Positions 53,316-62,448 of a DNA stretch of 64,000 nt are shown piece by piece; position 1 is the stretch's first letter, and every line of letters starts with the position of its first letter. A model generated the notes under the pieces. The model was not told where the DNA came from, did not search any database, and worked only from the letters and a program-made list of their open reading frames with translations. The position numbers were made by a program, and so were the translations under genes. This stretch comes from Shewanella acanthi (GTDB lineage Bacteria; Pseudomonadota; Gammaproteobacteria; Enterobacterales; Shewanellaceae). The DNA lies in contig NZ_CP080413.1 in NCBI RefSeq assembly GCF_019457475.1, forward strand, positions 3,844,001 to 3,908,000. The letters run 5' to 3'.

Positions 53316-53349
53316 AGCCGCCTCACCTATGCATGTGAGGCTTTTTTTT
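53316..53349 (+). terminator. Terminator of the lexA-sulA operon
   Basis: GCCTCAC (53320-53326) pairs with GTGAGGC (53335-53341) with an 8-base loop, followed by eight T residues. It lies about 30 bases after the sulA stop. Confidence 0.92.
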
Positions 53350-53690
53350 GGCGATTTTCAGACAATTAGAGTAATAAGTGAGCTTGATCAAAATTTAAAC
53401 TGCATTTATGTTTGATTCAGGTTGCGGTTAAATACCACAACTTTAGGCAAATTTTCGAGCGCTATATCGAATTCCACTTGCCCAACAATATTGAGAACAA
53501 TGGGTGTATTCAGCAGTATGTGCCAGTGTGGCTAATTCCAGCAGTAACAATACTTAATCAAAAGTAAGCCGCTAACGCACGTTGAAGTCAAAATCGCTTT
53601 TTTGGGAACTGAAGAGTTTGCATAGAGTTGAGACTTACTGTGTTGCTCTTCTTTGTAGTTGCTTTTCGCAATTGGCAGAGGAGAAGTCTT
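53350..53690. other. Upstream region of the cox operon
   Basis: The whole gap from 53289 to 53690 is 402 bases and holds the lexA-sulA terminator and then about 340 bases without a gene. It must carry the cox promoter. A TTGAT at 53384-53388 could be half of an FNR site, but the second half does not match. I found no convincing promoter pair. Confidence 0.5.
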
Positions 53691-55247
53691 GTGAAGCAAT
53701 GGTTGTATTGTTTACTCGCGGTGCTATTCGCCCCGCCTCTCGCCGCAGAGAATATGCGGTTCAACATGACTCAAGGCGTAACAGAAATCAGTGGCAAGGT
53801 TTACCACCTTCACATGACCATTCTGTACATCTGCTGTGCTATTGGACTTGTGGTATTTGGTGTGATGATTTACGCCATGATCAATCACCGCAAATCCAAA
53901 GGTGCAGTTGCTTCACACTTCCACGAAAGTACTAAAGTCGAAATCGCTTGGACCATCATCCCCTTCCTGATCTTAATTATGATGGCCATTCCTGCGACTA
54001 AGACCTTAATCGCCATGGAAGATCCTACTAACGCAGATCTCACCGTTAAAGTCACAGGCTCACAGTGGAAATGGCACTACAGCTATTTCGACCAAGACAT
54101 TGAGTTTTACAGCATTCTTGCCACCCCAAGGGCACAAATTGAAGGTGCCGAAGCCAAAGGGGAGCATTATCTGCTCGAAGTCGATAAACCTCTCGTGTTG
54201 CCAATCCATCGAAAAATCCGCTTCTTGATGACCTCAGAAGATGTAATCCATTCATGGTGGGTACCTGCCTTTGCAGTAAAAAAAGACGCTAACCCTGGTT
54301 TTATCAACGAGGCTTGGACTCGCATTGATGAACCCGGAATTTATCGTGGCCAGTGTGCCGAACTGTGTGGTAAAGACCACGGCTTTATGCCGATTGTGGT
54401 CAAGGCGCTACCGGAAGCAGAGTTCGATTCTTGGGTTGCTGATCAGAAACAAGCGGCGGGCGCCGCTGCCGCTGCCGCACAGGCAGCGCTGTCACAAACC
54501 CTATCGATGGATGAATTAATGGCCCAGGGCGAACAGGTGTATCTTGCACGCTGCGCTGCCTGCCACCAGCCCAACGGTGAAGGTTTGCAGGGTGTATTTC
54601 CCGCCCTTAAAGGCAGTCCAATTGCAACGGGGCCTGTTGGAGCTCACTTAGATATTGTCCTGCACGGCAAGAGTGGCACAGCCATGCAAGCCTTCGCTAA
54701 ACAGCTGACAACTCAAGAAATGGCCGCCGTTGTCACCTACGAGCGAAATGCTTGGGGTAATAACGCTGGCGATACGGTTCAAGCTAAGGATGTGGATGCC
54801 TATCTTAACGGTAATGCTGACACTGCCACTGAGTCCAAAGCAACACCTGCTGCGACAACCGAATCCACACCCGAACCAGCCGCTTCGTCACAACCTGAAT
54901 CCGTTGCCAGTGCCGATCCCGCAAGCTTTCCAACGCTCTCCCATGATGAGCTCATGGCTGAGGGGGAAAAAGTTTATGCCGCCACCTGCGCTGCCTGCCA
55001 CCAGCTAACGGGAACAGGGATGCCTCCTGCCTTCCCAGCGCTTGCGGCTAGCGCCATCGCGACTGGTCCCGTGGAAAATCACATCGATATAGTGAAGCAT
55101 GGCAAAACTGGCACCGCGATGCAGGCATTTGGCACACAACTCACAGCTGAGCAGCTTGCTGCCGTCATTACCTATGAGCGCAATGCGTGGGGCAATAATA
55201 CCGGCGATACAGTGCAAGCCGCTGATGTCGCACGCCAAGGACAGTAG
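53691..55247 (+). CDS. coxB: Cytochrome c oxidase subunit II with two C-terminal cytochrome c domains
   Basis: The start is placed at a GTG (53691) preceded by GAGGAGAAG; upstream codons overlap the untranslated leader. The product is about 518 residues with a signal segment (LLAVLFAPPLAA), two membrane helices and a periplasmic CuA domain. The CuA ligands are seen in HSWWVPAF and C222-AELC-GKDH-GFM. After it come two cytochrome c domains with CAACH at 288-292 and again at 433-437. The repeats are nearly identical, with YERNAWGNN appearing in both, 145 residues apart, and joined by a Thr/Ala/Pro/Glu linker. This makes a caa3-like enzyme with two extra hemes. Confidence 0.95.
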   Translation: MKQWLYCLLAVLFAPPLAAENMRFNMTQGVTEISGKVYHLHMTILYICCAIGLVVFGVMIYAMINHRKSKGAVASHFHESTKVEIAWTIIPFLILIMMAIPATKTLIAMEDPTNADLTVKVTGSQWKWHYSYFDQDIEFYSILATPRAQIEGAEAKGEHYLLEVDKPLVLPIHRKIRFLMTSEDVIHSWWVPAFAVKKDANPGFINEAWTRIDEPGIYRGQCAELCGKDHGFMPIVVKALPEAEFDSWVADQKQAAGAAAAAAQAALSQTLSMDELMAQGEQVYLARCAACHQPNGEGLQGVFPALKGSPIATGPVGAHLDIVLHGKSGTAMQAFAKQLTTQEMAAVVTYERNAWGNNAGDTVQAKDVDAYLNGNADTATESKATPAATTESTPEPAASSQPESVASADPASFPTLSHDELMAEGEKVYAATCAACHQLTGTGMPPAFPALAASAIATGPVENHIDIVKHGKTGTAMQAFGTQLTAEQLAAVITYERNAWGNNTGDTVQAADVARQGQ

Positions 55248-55256
55248 GGGATAACA

Positions 55257-56849
55257 ATGAGCACACTGACACAAGATCAAGTTGCTGGCCATGATGACCA
55301 CCATCATGGCGCACCTGCGGGTATCATGCGCTGGATACTCACCACGAACCACAAAGACATCGGAACCCTGTATTTATGGTTCAGCTTCATCATGTTTTTG
55401 ACTGGTGGCGCTATGGCAATGGTAATCCGCGCCGAGCTTTTTCAACCGGGGTTACAATTAGTCGAACCTAACTTCTTTAACCAAATGACCACAGTCCACG
55501 GCCTTATCATGGTATTTGGCGCCGTCATGCCAGCCTTTACCGGTCTAGCTAACTGGCTGATTCCAATGATGATTGGCGCGCCAGATATGGCACTACCAAG
55601 GATGAACAACTGGAGCTTTTGGATCCTACCCTTTGCCTTTGCGATCCTTTTGAGCTCCTTATTTATGGAAGGCGGCGGCCCCAACTTTGGCTGGACCTTC
55701 TACGCCCCCTTATCAACCACCTATAGCGCAGATAGCACCGCCCTTTTCGTATTCTCTATTCATATCATGGGGATAAGTTCAATTATGGGTGCAATCAACG
55801 TCATTGTGACCATAGTTAACCTACGTGCCCCCGGCATGACCTGGATGAAATTACCGCTGTTCGTTTGGACTTGGCTGATTACTGCATTTCTGCTTATCGC
55901 TGTGATGCCAGTGCTTGCGGGTGCCGTCACTATGGTGCTGACCGATAAGTATTTTGGTACTAGCTTCTTCGATGCCGCTGGCGGTGGTGACCCAGTAATG
56001 TTCCAGCATATTTTCTGGTTCTTCGGCCACCCCGAAGTGTACATCATGATCCTGCCCTCCTTCGGCATCATTTCAGCCATTGTGCCAGCCTTCAGTCGAA
56101 AAAGATTATTCGGTTATGCATCAATGGTATATGCCACGGCGAGTATCGCAATTTTGTCTTTCCTCGTCTGGGCCCACCACATGTTTACCACTGGGATGCC
56201 GGTATTTGCAGAACTGTTTTTCATGTACTGCACTATGCTGATTGCGGTGCCAACAGGGGTAAAAGTGTTTAACTGGGTAGCAACCATGTGGCGCGGCTCA
56301 TTGAGCTTCGAAACCCCGATGTTATTCGCCGTCGCCTTTATCATTCTATTCACTATCGGCGGATTTTCAGGGCTGATGCTGGCTATCACACCCGCCGACT
56401 TTCAGTACCACGACACTTACTTTGTGGTTGCCCACTTCCATTATGTGTTAGTGACTGGCGCCATCTTCTCCATTATGGCCGCAGCCTATTATTGGCTGCC
56501 TAAATGGACTGGGCACATGTACGATGAAAAGCTCGGCCAATGGCACTTCTGGTGCTCGGTTATATCGGTCAACGTGTTGTTTTTCCCTATGCATTTCCTT
56601 GGCCTTGCGGGTATGCCAAGGCGCATTCCCGATTACTCGATTCAATTTGCCGATGTGAACCAAATTGTGTCGATTGGCGGCTTTGCTTTCGGTCTATCAC
56701 AATTAATTTTCCTCGTGCTAGTGATTAAGTGCATCAAAGGTGGAGAAAAAGCACCGGACAAACCCTGGGAGGGCAGCGAAGGCTTAGAGTGGACCCTGCC
56801 AAGTCCTGCGCCCTATCACTCCTTTAGTACACCGCCAGAGGTGAAATAA
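55257..56849 (+). CDS. coxA: Cytochrome c oxidase subunit I
   Basis: A 530-residue heme-copper oxidase core with 12 helices. The heme and copper ligands are visible in TTVHGLIMVFG (low-spin heme His), WFFGHPEVYIMI (CuB His-Tyr region), VWAHHMFTTG, and DTYFVVAHFHYVL (two axial histidines). The tyrosine cross-linked to His is the Tyr of HPEVY, the A-family arrangement. AGGGGATAAC lies before the ATG at 55257. The gene follows coxB after 9 bases. Confidence 0.97.
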   Translation: MSTLTQDQVAGHDDHHHGAPAGIMRWILTTNHKDIGTLYLWFSFIMFLTGGAMAMVIRAELFQPGLQLVEPNFFNQMTTVHGLIMVFGAVMPAFTGLANWLIPMMIGAPDMALPRMNNWSFWILPFAFAILLSSLFMEGGGPNFGWTFYAPLSTTYSADSTALFVFSIHIMGISSIMGAINVIVTIVNLRAPGMTWMKLPLFVWTWLITAFLLIAVMPVLAGAVTMVLTDKYFGTSFFDAAGGGDPVMFQHIFWFFGHPEVYIMILPSFGIISAIVPAFSRKRLFGYASMVYATASIAILSFLVWAHHMFTTGMPVFAELFFMYCTMLIAVPTGVKVFNWVATMWRGSLSFETPMLFAVAFIILFTIGGFSGLMLAITPADFQYHDTYFVVAHFHYVLVTGAIFSIMAAAYYWLPKWTGHMYDEKLGQWHFWCSVISVNVLFFPMHFLGLAGMPRRIPDYSIQFADVNQIVSIGGFAFGLSQLIFLVLVIKCIKGGEKAPDKPWEGSEGLEWTLPSPAPYHSFSTPPEVK

Positions 56850-56850
56850 G

Positions 56851-57426
56851 ATGGCAAACCCAGTGCCGACATCCAAGTCAAATAACAAGCTTATCAGTCT
56901 ATTGGTCATAGGCTGTGTGGCGATGTTTGGCTTTGGATTCGCACTGGTACCACTCTACGATGTACTGTGTGAAAAATTGGGCATTAACGGTAAGACTTCA
57001 AATACGGCAAGCAGTTATAGCGAAATCACCGTCGATAACGACCGAATTGTCACTGTGGAGTTTATCTCCCAAGTACAAAGCGGGATGCCCTGGCGCTTTG
57101 AGCCACAAATCAAGCGCCTCAAAGTGCATCCGGGGGAGTTAATTCACACCGCATTTTTAGCTCGTAATGAATCGAGCCGCGCTATCGTCGGTCAGGCGAT
57201 TCCGTCCGTCTCTCCAGGCCAAGGCGCGGCCTATTTCAATAAGACCGAATGCTTTTGCTTTAATCAACAACTCTTAGCCGCAGACACTAGTGCTGAGTTA
57301 CCACTTATTTTCTTTGTAGATCCTCAACTACCCGAGTCGATCCACACCCTGACCCTCTCTTACACCCTCTACGACATCACCGACAAGCAGTTAGCGTCTG
57401 CCTTAGAGCAAGGAGCTGCAAAATGA
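56851..57426 (+). CDS. ctaG: Cytochrome c oxidase assembly copper chaperone CtaG/Cox11
   Basis: The 191-residue protein has one N-terminal membrane helix (ISLLVIGCVAMFGFGFALVPL) and a periplasmic domain with the copper-binding pair in TECFCFNQQ. Cox11 delivers copper to the CuB site of CoxA. It starts one base after coxA ends and its own stop overlaps coxC by four bases. Confidence 0.93.
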   Translation: MANPVPTSKSNNKLISLLVIGCVAMFGFGFALVPLYDVLCEKLGINGKTSNTASSYSEITVDNDRIVTVEFISQVQSGMPWRFEPQIKRLKVHPGELIHTAFLARNESSRAIVGQAIPSVSPGQGAAYFNKTECFCFNQQLLAADTSAELPLIFFVDPQLPESIHTLTLSYTLYDITDKQLASALEQGAAK

Positions 57427-58298
57427 GCACAAAACACGAGACCTACTACGTTCCCGCCCAAAGCGCTTGGCCCATCGTGGGCGCGATTGGTTTGTTTCTC
57501 ATCGCCTTTGGCGCTGGACACTTTGTACAACAAATTAAAACTGGCGCTTCGGGCGCGGGTTATATCCTGCTGACGGGAATCGCCGTGATCCTATTTATGC
57601 TGGTCGGCTGGTTTAGGACCGTCATTAAAGAATCGATGACGGGACTCTATTCGAGTCAAATGGACAGATCATTCCGCCAAGGGATGAGCTGGTTTATTTT
57701 CTCGGAAGTGATGTTCTTCGCCGCCTTTTTTGGGGCGTTATTTTATGCCCGCATGATTTCAGTACCTTGGCTGGGAGGCGCATCCAACAATGCCATGACC
57801 CACGAAGTACTTTGGCCTAACTTCGAAGCTGTTTGGCCACTACTCACCACCCCCGGCGGCACAACGACAGAAGCCATGGGCTGGAACGGTCTGCCCTTGA
57901 TAAACACAATAATACTGCTCACTTCGTCGATCACACTGCACTTTGCCCATATCAGTTTAGAAAAAGGCAAACGCACCGCTATTACCCTGTGGCTTGGTTT
58001 GACCATTCTGCTTGGACTCTGCTTTCTCGCTTTACAAGCCGAAGAATATAGCCACGCGTACCATGAAATGGGGCTGACTCTCACCTCGGGCGTCTATGGT
58101 AATACTTTCTTTCTGCTAACGGGTTTCCATGGCATGCACGTCACCCTAGGCACTATCTTCCTGTTAGTGCTGTTTTTTAGAGTATTAAAGGGGCACTTCA
58201 GCGCAGATAAACACTTCGCCTTCCAAGCGGGCAGTTGGTATTGGCACTTTGTAGACGTGGTGTGGCTGTGCCTATTTGTATTTGTCTATGTGCTTTAG
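57423..58298 (+). CDS. coxC: Cytochrome c oxidase subunit III
   Basis: A 291-residue, seven-helix membrane protein with the family features SEVMFFAAFFGALFYAR near residue 90, EYSHAYHEMGLTLTSGVYG, and the late LTGFHGMHVTLGT and WYWHFVDVVWLCLF. Subunit III supports proton uptake and stability. The ATG lies inside the ctaG stop codon region (ATGA). Confidence 0.96.
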   Translation: MSTKHETYYVPAQSAWPIVGAIGLFLIAFGAGHFVQQIKTGASGAGYILLTGIAVILFMLVGWFRTVIKESMTGLYSSQMDRSFRQGMSWFIFSEVMFFAAFFGALFYARMISVPWLGGASNNAMTHEVLWPNFEAVWPLLTTPGGTTTEAMGWNGLPLINTIILLTSSITLHFAHISLEKGKRTAITLWLGLTILLGLCFLALQAEEYSHAYHEMGLTLTSGVYGNTFFLLTGFHGMHVTLGTIFLLVLFFRVLKGHFSADKHFAFQAGSWYWHFVDVVWLCLFVFVYVL

Positions 58299-58302
58299 GG
58301 GA

Positions 58303-58521
58303 TTAATGCGGTGTGGGATTGGGCGCAATTAGCCCGGTCCCCAACGCGAGCAGTAACAACAGAATGACGATAACAGAAAATATCACCCTACGACCGAGAT
58401 AACGGCTCATGGGAACCTTTTCATCGCCCTTCACCATAATAAATAAGGCTCTACCCAAGTTAAAGATGATAAACAGCAACAGCAGGACTAAAACCAATTT
58501 AAAAATGAGCGGGGTATTCAT
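58303..58521 (-). CDS. DUF2909 small membrane protein on the opposite strand
   Basis: The 72-residue protein has two hydrophobic helices (FKLVLVLLLLFIIFNLGRAL and FSVIVILLLLLALGTGLI) separated by a short loop, as in DUF2909 members, which are found beside cox genes in many Gammaproteobacteria. The gene lies between coxC and surf1 but on the minus strand, ending 4 bases after coxC. AAGGAT stands 6 bases before its ATG (58521), and that start codon shares two bases with the surf1 start. Its function is unknown. Confidence 0.8.
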   Translation of the reverse strand: MNTPLIFKLVLVLLLLFIIFNLGRALFIMVKGDEKVPMSRYLGRRVIFSVIVILLLLLALGTGLIAPNPTPH

Positions 58522-59269
58522 GCAATATCCTTATGTTCTGCTGCATAAGCGAATGGTTTTATTACTGATATTGACTGTGACCCTATTCGTGATTTTGGTC
58601 AAGCTAGGATTTTGGCAACTCGCAAGGGGCGATGAAAAGTCACAACTATTCGAACAGATGCAGGCAAGGCAAGCCGCGCCAGCCCTGACCTTCAGCCAAG
58701 CACTCGATAAATCCCAGTTTGAAGATCTCACCGCCTACCGCCTGCGAGTCAAGGCATCTCCCGTCAGCCAGCAGATCTGGCTGCTCGATAACCAAGTCTA
58801 CCAGGGTCAAGTGGGTTATCTCGGATTTCAATTGATGCAACTGGATGCCGACCAGCCCTATCTGATGGTTGAGTTGGGGTTTATCGCCGCGCCCCATGAT
58901 CGCCGCCAATTGCCCCATATAGACCCTATAGTTAATGAAGTCGAACTCATCGGCAGGCTTTATCAAAGACAAATCAATCCTTTAAGCCATAAATTATTGG
59001 CTGAAGATGGTGATACAGTGCGCTTTCAAAACCTGAATTTAACCGAAATAGAAACCGCAATTAGTCATCCACTTCTTGCTGCAGTGTTACAACCCGATAG
59101 CTTACCTCATCTCAGCCTTCCTCACCCTTGGCAGCCCTTTCCCATTTCAGCACAGAAACATTGGGGTTACGCGGTGCAATGGTTCGCGATGGCGACTGTA
59201 TTTGCAGGGCTGATGGGTTGGCAAGGCGTAAAGTTACTAACTCGCAATCGTAGGGAGGCCAAAGACTAA
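58520..59269 (+). CDS. SURF1-family cytochrome oxidase assembly protein
   Basis: The product is about 249 residues from the ATG at 58520, with an alternative in-frame ATG at 58505. It has one helix at each end (VLLLILTVTLFVILVKLGFW, and VQWFAMATVFAGLMGW near the C-terminus) and a large periplasmic domain, with KLGFWQLARGDEK and the KHWGYAVQWFAMA family motif. SURF1 supports heme a insertion into CoxA. The start codon is entangled with that of the DUF2909 gene. Confidence 0.88.
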   Translation: MQYPYVLLHKRMVLLLILTVTLFVILVKLGFWQLARGDEKSQLFEQMQARQAAPALTFSQALDKSQFEDLTAYRLRVKASPVSQQIWLLDNQVYQGQVGYLGFQLMQLDADQPYLMVELGFIAAPHDRRQLPHIDPIVNEVELIGRLYQRQINPLSHKLLAEDGDTVRFQNLNLTEIETAISHPLLAAVLQPDSLPHLSLPHPWQPFPISAQKHWGYAVQWFAMATVFAGLMGWQGVKLLTRNRREAKD

Positions 59270-59335
59270 GTATCAACCACAGCGCTACCAAAAATTTAGA
59301 ACAACCTATTAGGGACAATAGACAGAGGAGCAACA

Positions 59336-59881
59336 ATGAACTCCCAATTAAACACTAAACATCGCGCGCTAGGACTATTGCTACTGGCCTTTATCGCCCC
59401 TGTGCTACTCGCCAAATTAGTTTTAAGCCTCAATTGGTACCATGGGGGCGCGACCAACCATGGGGAACTCTTTAGCCAAGAGATAAGCTATTCCAGCCTT
59501 GGTGTCAGCAATCCCATTCCTAAGGAGTGGCAGCTACTCTATCTATTACCCGCCCAGTGCGATGCAGACTGCCTTGAGCGTTTGTATATTCTGCAACAAA
59601 GCCATACGGCGCTTGGTCCCGACCAAGACAGAGTATCACCTGTTATTCTTCTCGATAAAAACAGCGATCAGCAGGCACTAACGTCATTTCATTTTGCAAC
59701 CCGCACGGTCGACACCAATTTACAAAGCCTACTGAATGAACAGCAACTGATCCTTGTCGACCCACTCGGCAGCTTGGTTTTACGTTACCCGCAGGTTAAG
59801 GGTAACGATGCCCAACTGGCCCAAGGCAAAGCACTCTTGGCCGATCTACGTAAATTATTAAAACTGTCGAGGGTCGATTGA
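59336..59881 (+). CDS. Cox-operon membrane-anchored protein with a Cx3C motif
   Basis: The 181-residue protein has one N-terminal membrane helix (LGLLLLAFIAPVLLAKLVLS) and a periplasmic domain. It contains LPAQCDADCLERLYILQQ, where CDADC sits where the copper-binding CPDVC of SCO proteins sits after a beta strand. It may be a thioredoxin-fold assembly factor for the oxidase. The family is not one I can name. GAGGAG precedes the ATG at 59336, and the stop overlaps the ctaA start by one base (TGATG), so it is co-translated with heme a synthase. Confidence 0.7.
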   Translation: MNSQLNTKHRALGLLLLAFIAPVLLAKLVLSLNWYHGGATNHGELFSQEISYSSLGVSNPIPKEWQLLYLLPAQCDADCLERLYILQQSHTALGPDQDRVSPVILLDKNSDQQALTSFHFATRTVDTNLQSLLNEQQLILVDPLGSLVLRYPQVKGNDAQLAQGKALLADLRKLLKLSRVD

Positions 59882-60870
59882 TGCAGCTGACTTGGATAAT
59901 CCGCTTAACGCTAGTATTTACCCTAATGGTGATTTTGATGGGAGCGTATACTCGGCTCTCGGATGCTGGCTTAGGTTGCCCAGACTGGCCGGGATGTTAT
60001 GGCCATATCAAGGTGCCAACTCAAGACCATGAAATCGCCCATGCCCAAACGATTTTTCCGGACCATGACATTCATCCCGAAAAAGCGTGGCTGGAGATGA
60101 TCCACCGCTATATCGCTGCCACGCTGGGCGGACTTGTGGTACTTATCCTGTACCTCAGTTTTAGGGATGCGCAGGCGCCGAAAAAACTGCCGCTGGCGAT
60201 TGTATTGCTGATTTTATTCCAAGGGGCACTGGGGATGTGGACAGTCACCATGAAGCTGATGCCTATCGTCGTGATGTCCCATTTAATCGGCGGTTTCAGC
60301 CTTATTTCCTTGCTCCTGCTACTGTATTTGCAATCTAGGCCTAGGCGGGTTTTTGCTAACCGAATTGCCAGCACACCCGATACTAAGCCCCTAGCCAAAC
60401 TGGCATTGCTGAGTCTGTTTACCTTGATTCTGCAGATCATGCTTGGAGGCTGGACGTCCTCAAATTATGCGGCACTAGCCTGTACCTCACTGCCCATATG
60501 CGAAGGTAATTGGGTCGATAACCTCGCGTTTGCAAAAGCCTTCTCCCCCTTTCAAGGCGATCATCCCAGCTTTGAGTTTGGCGTACTCGATTACCATTCA
60601 AGGATGACCATTCATATTGCCCATCGCCTTGGGGCCATGGTCACCGCGGGGCTATTGCTGCTACTAGCATTTAGGTTATATGTCAGCAACTTAGGTTTAA
60701 GAAGCCTAAGTCTGTTACTGATTGGTTTAGTGATCCTGCAGGTCAGCCTAGGGATTTCTAACGTGGTAATGCACTTACCCCTGGGCGTTGCCGTCTCCCA
60801 TAACGGCGGCGCAGCACTACTATTGCTGACCCTAGTCGCGATTAACTACTTTCTGTGGCGCAGAGCCTAG
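59881..60870 (+). CDS. ctaA: Heme A synthase
   Basis: The 329-residue, eight-helix protein oxidises heme O to heme A. Helix histidines are seen in [28 protein letters not shown] and AVSHNGGAA, and the early [16 protein letters not shown] signature is fully conserved. It shares one base with the preceding gene and is followed after 11 bases by ctaB. Heme A is needed for the CoxA centre encoded upstream. Confidence 0.95.
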   Translation: MQLTWIIRLTLVFTLMVILMGAYTRLSDAGLGCPDWPGCYGHIKVPTQDHEIAHAQTIFPDHDIHPEKAWLEMIHRYIAATLGGLVVLILYLSFRDAQAPKKLPLAIVLLILFQGALGMWTVTMKLMPIVVMSHLIGGFSLISLLLLLYLQSRPRRVFANRIASTPDTKPLAKLALLSLFTLILQIMLGGWTSSNYAALACTSLPICEGNWVDNLAFAKAFSPFQGDHPSFEFGVLDYHSRMTIHIAHRLGAMVTAGLLLLLAFRLYVSNLGLRSLSLLLIGLVILQVSLGISNVVMHLPLGVAVSHNGGAALLLLTLVAINYFLWRRA

Positions 60871-60881
60871 AGGACTATGTA

Positions 60882-61787
60882 ATGAATAAACTCCTGTCCA
60901 TCGGCCGTAGCCACACAACGCCAACATTACAATGGCGAGCCTATTTAGAAATGACTAAACCTAAGGTCGTCGCTTTAATGTTACTCACCGTCTTGGTCGG
61001 CATGTGTTTAGCCGTGCCAGGTAGCCTCCCAGTCAAACCGTTAATAGCAGGCCTTATCGGCATAGCTATGATGGCGGGTTCGGCGGCAGCATTTAATCAT
61101 TTAATCGATAGGCGCATCGATGGCTTAATGGCGCGCACCTATAATCGGCCACTGCCGAAGGGAAGAGTATTGGTTAGTCGGGCACTGCTGTTTGCCAGCT
61201 TATTGGGCGCCGTTGGCTTTTGGATTTTATACGCTTTTACGAATCCACTAACGGCATGGCTCACCTTCGCCAGCCTGATTGGATATGCGGTGATTTACAC
61301 TGCGTACCTTAAACGCGCAACGGCACAGAACATAGTGATCGGCGGCTTAGCGGGCGCCATGCCGCCGCTGCTCGGCTGGACAGCAATCACCAATCAATTT
61401 CACGGGCATGCTTTGCTGCTTGTTATCATCATCTTTACTTGGACACCGCCCCACTTTTGGGCACTGGCGATCCACAGACGCGCCGAATATGCCAAGGTCG
61501 ACATTCCTATGCTACCCGTCACCCATGGTGTCGAGTTTACGAAAACCTGCATCCTACTCTACACCGTCCTGCTGGCACTTGCATGCCTACTGCCGGTCTT
61601 GGTTGGCATGTGTGGCCCAATATATTTTGTATGTTCAAGCTTGCTAAGTACTGGATTTATTTATAAAGCATGGCAACTTAAGTACCAGGACAGACAAGGT
61701 TTAGCCATGCAGCTGTTCCGATTTTCAATTTACCATTTGATGCTGTTATTTATGGCGCTGTTAGTTGATCATTACTTGTTGATTTAG
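60882..61787 (+). CDS. ctaB: Protoheme IX farnesyltransferase (heme O synthase)
   Basis: The start at 60882 follows AGAGGAC. The product is about 301 residues with nine hydrophobic helices and the two Asp-rich UbiA motifs: [21 protein letters not shown] in loop 2-3, and [20 protein letters not shown] in loop 6-7. It adds farnesyl to heme B, giving heme O for CtaA. The gene is also called cyoE in quinol oxidase operons; position here favours the ctaB name. Confidence 0.94.
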   Translation: MNKLLSIGRSHTTPTLQWRAYLEMTKPKVVALMLLTVLVGMCLAVPGSLPVKPLIAGLIGIAMMAGSAAAFNHLIDRRIDGLMARTYNRPLPKGRVLVSRALLFASLLGAVGFWILYAFTNPLTAWLTFASLIGYAVIYTAYLKRATAQNIVIGGLAGAMPPLLGWTAITNQFHGHALLLVIIIFTWTPPHFWALAIHRRAEYAKVDIPMLPVTHGVEFTKTCILLYTVLLALACLLPVLVGMCGPIYFVCSSLLSTGFIYKAWQLKYQDRQGLAMQLFRFSIYHLMLLFMALLVDHYLLI

Positions 61788-61820
61788 CGCTCAAGGCATA
61801 GGGATTTACTGGAGCTAATA

Positions 61821-62447
61821 ATGAAAAAAAGAATCCTAGTTATCGTTATCCTATTAATTGGTTTGGGCGGGTTAATCTCTGCCCTGTATGAAAGGTCACA
61901 TCCGGTTGAATTACAAAGTGGATTTATCTTTCCTGAGGATCTCGATATCGTTCCATTTGAGCTTGTCGATCAACATCAACAGCCCTTTACCAATGCCAAT
62001 CTGCAGGGGAAATGGAGCCTGTTTTTTATTGGTTACACCTTCTGCCCCGATGTATGCCCAACAACACTTAACCGCTTAGCCGCAGCCTACCCAGAGCTCA
62101 GCAAAATCGCGCCGCTACAGGTGGTGTTCTTATCCGTTGATCCCAAACGGGATACACCGGATAAACTCTTAACCTATGTGAACTACTTTAATGCTGATTT
62201 TAAAGCAGTAACGGGTGAGCAGGCGCAGATTTTTCCATTAAGCCGCAGCCTTGGCCTCACTTACGCTATGGTCGATGACGGCGATAGCTATCAAGTCGAC
62301 CACAGCGCAAGTTATGTATTAGTTTCACCTCTTGGCACTCGGGTTGCGGTATTTAAATCCACCCCAAGCCTTGGTAAACCCGCGCAAATATTGAATGAAA
62401 ACCTAATAAACGACTTTGCCAAGATAGTGAAAAGCTACCATCGCTAG
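61821..62447 (+). CDS. SCO1/SenC-family copper chaperone
   Basis: The 208-residue protein has an N-terminal membrane anchor (ILVIVILLIGLGGLISALY) and a thioredoxin-fold domain. The copper ligands are the two cysteines of YTFCPDVCPTTL and the histidine of YQVDHSASYVLV. SCO proteins help load copper into the CuA site of CoxB. It has GGAGC before the ATG and ends the cox operon, one base from the converging deacetylase gene, with no terminator between. Confidence 0.92.
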   Translation: MKKRILVIVILLIGLGGLISALYERSHPVELQSGFIFPEDLDIVPFELVDQHQQPFTNANLQGKWSLFFIGYTFCPDVCPTTLNRLAAAYPELSKIAPLQVVFLSVDPKRDTPDKLLTYVNYFNADFKAVTGEQAQIFPLSRSLGLTYAMVDDGDSYQVDHSASYVLVSPLGTRVAVFKSTPSLGKPAQILNENLINDFAKIVKSYHR

Positions 62448-62448
62448 C

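Noticed and set aside
53384..53397. Possible FNR site upstream of coxB
   Set aside because: TTGAT is followed by a second half (ATTTA) that does not match ATCAA, so it is a single half-site only.
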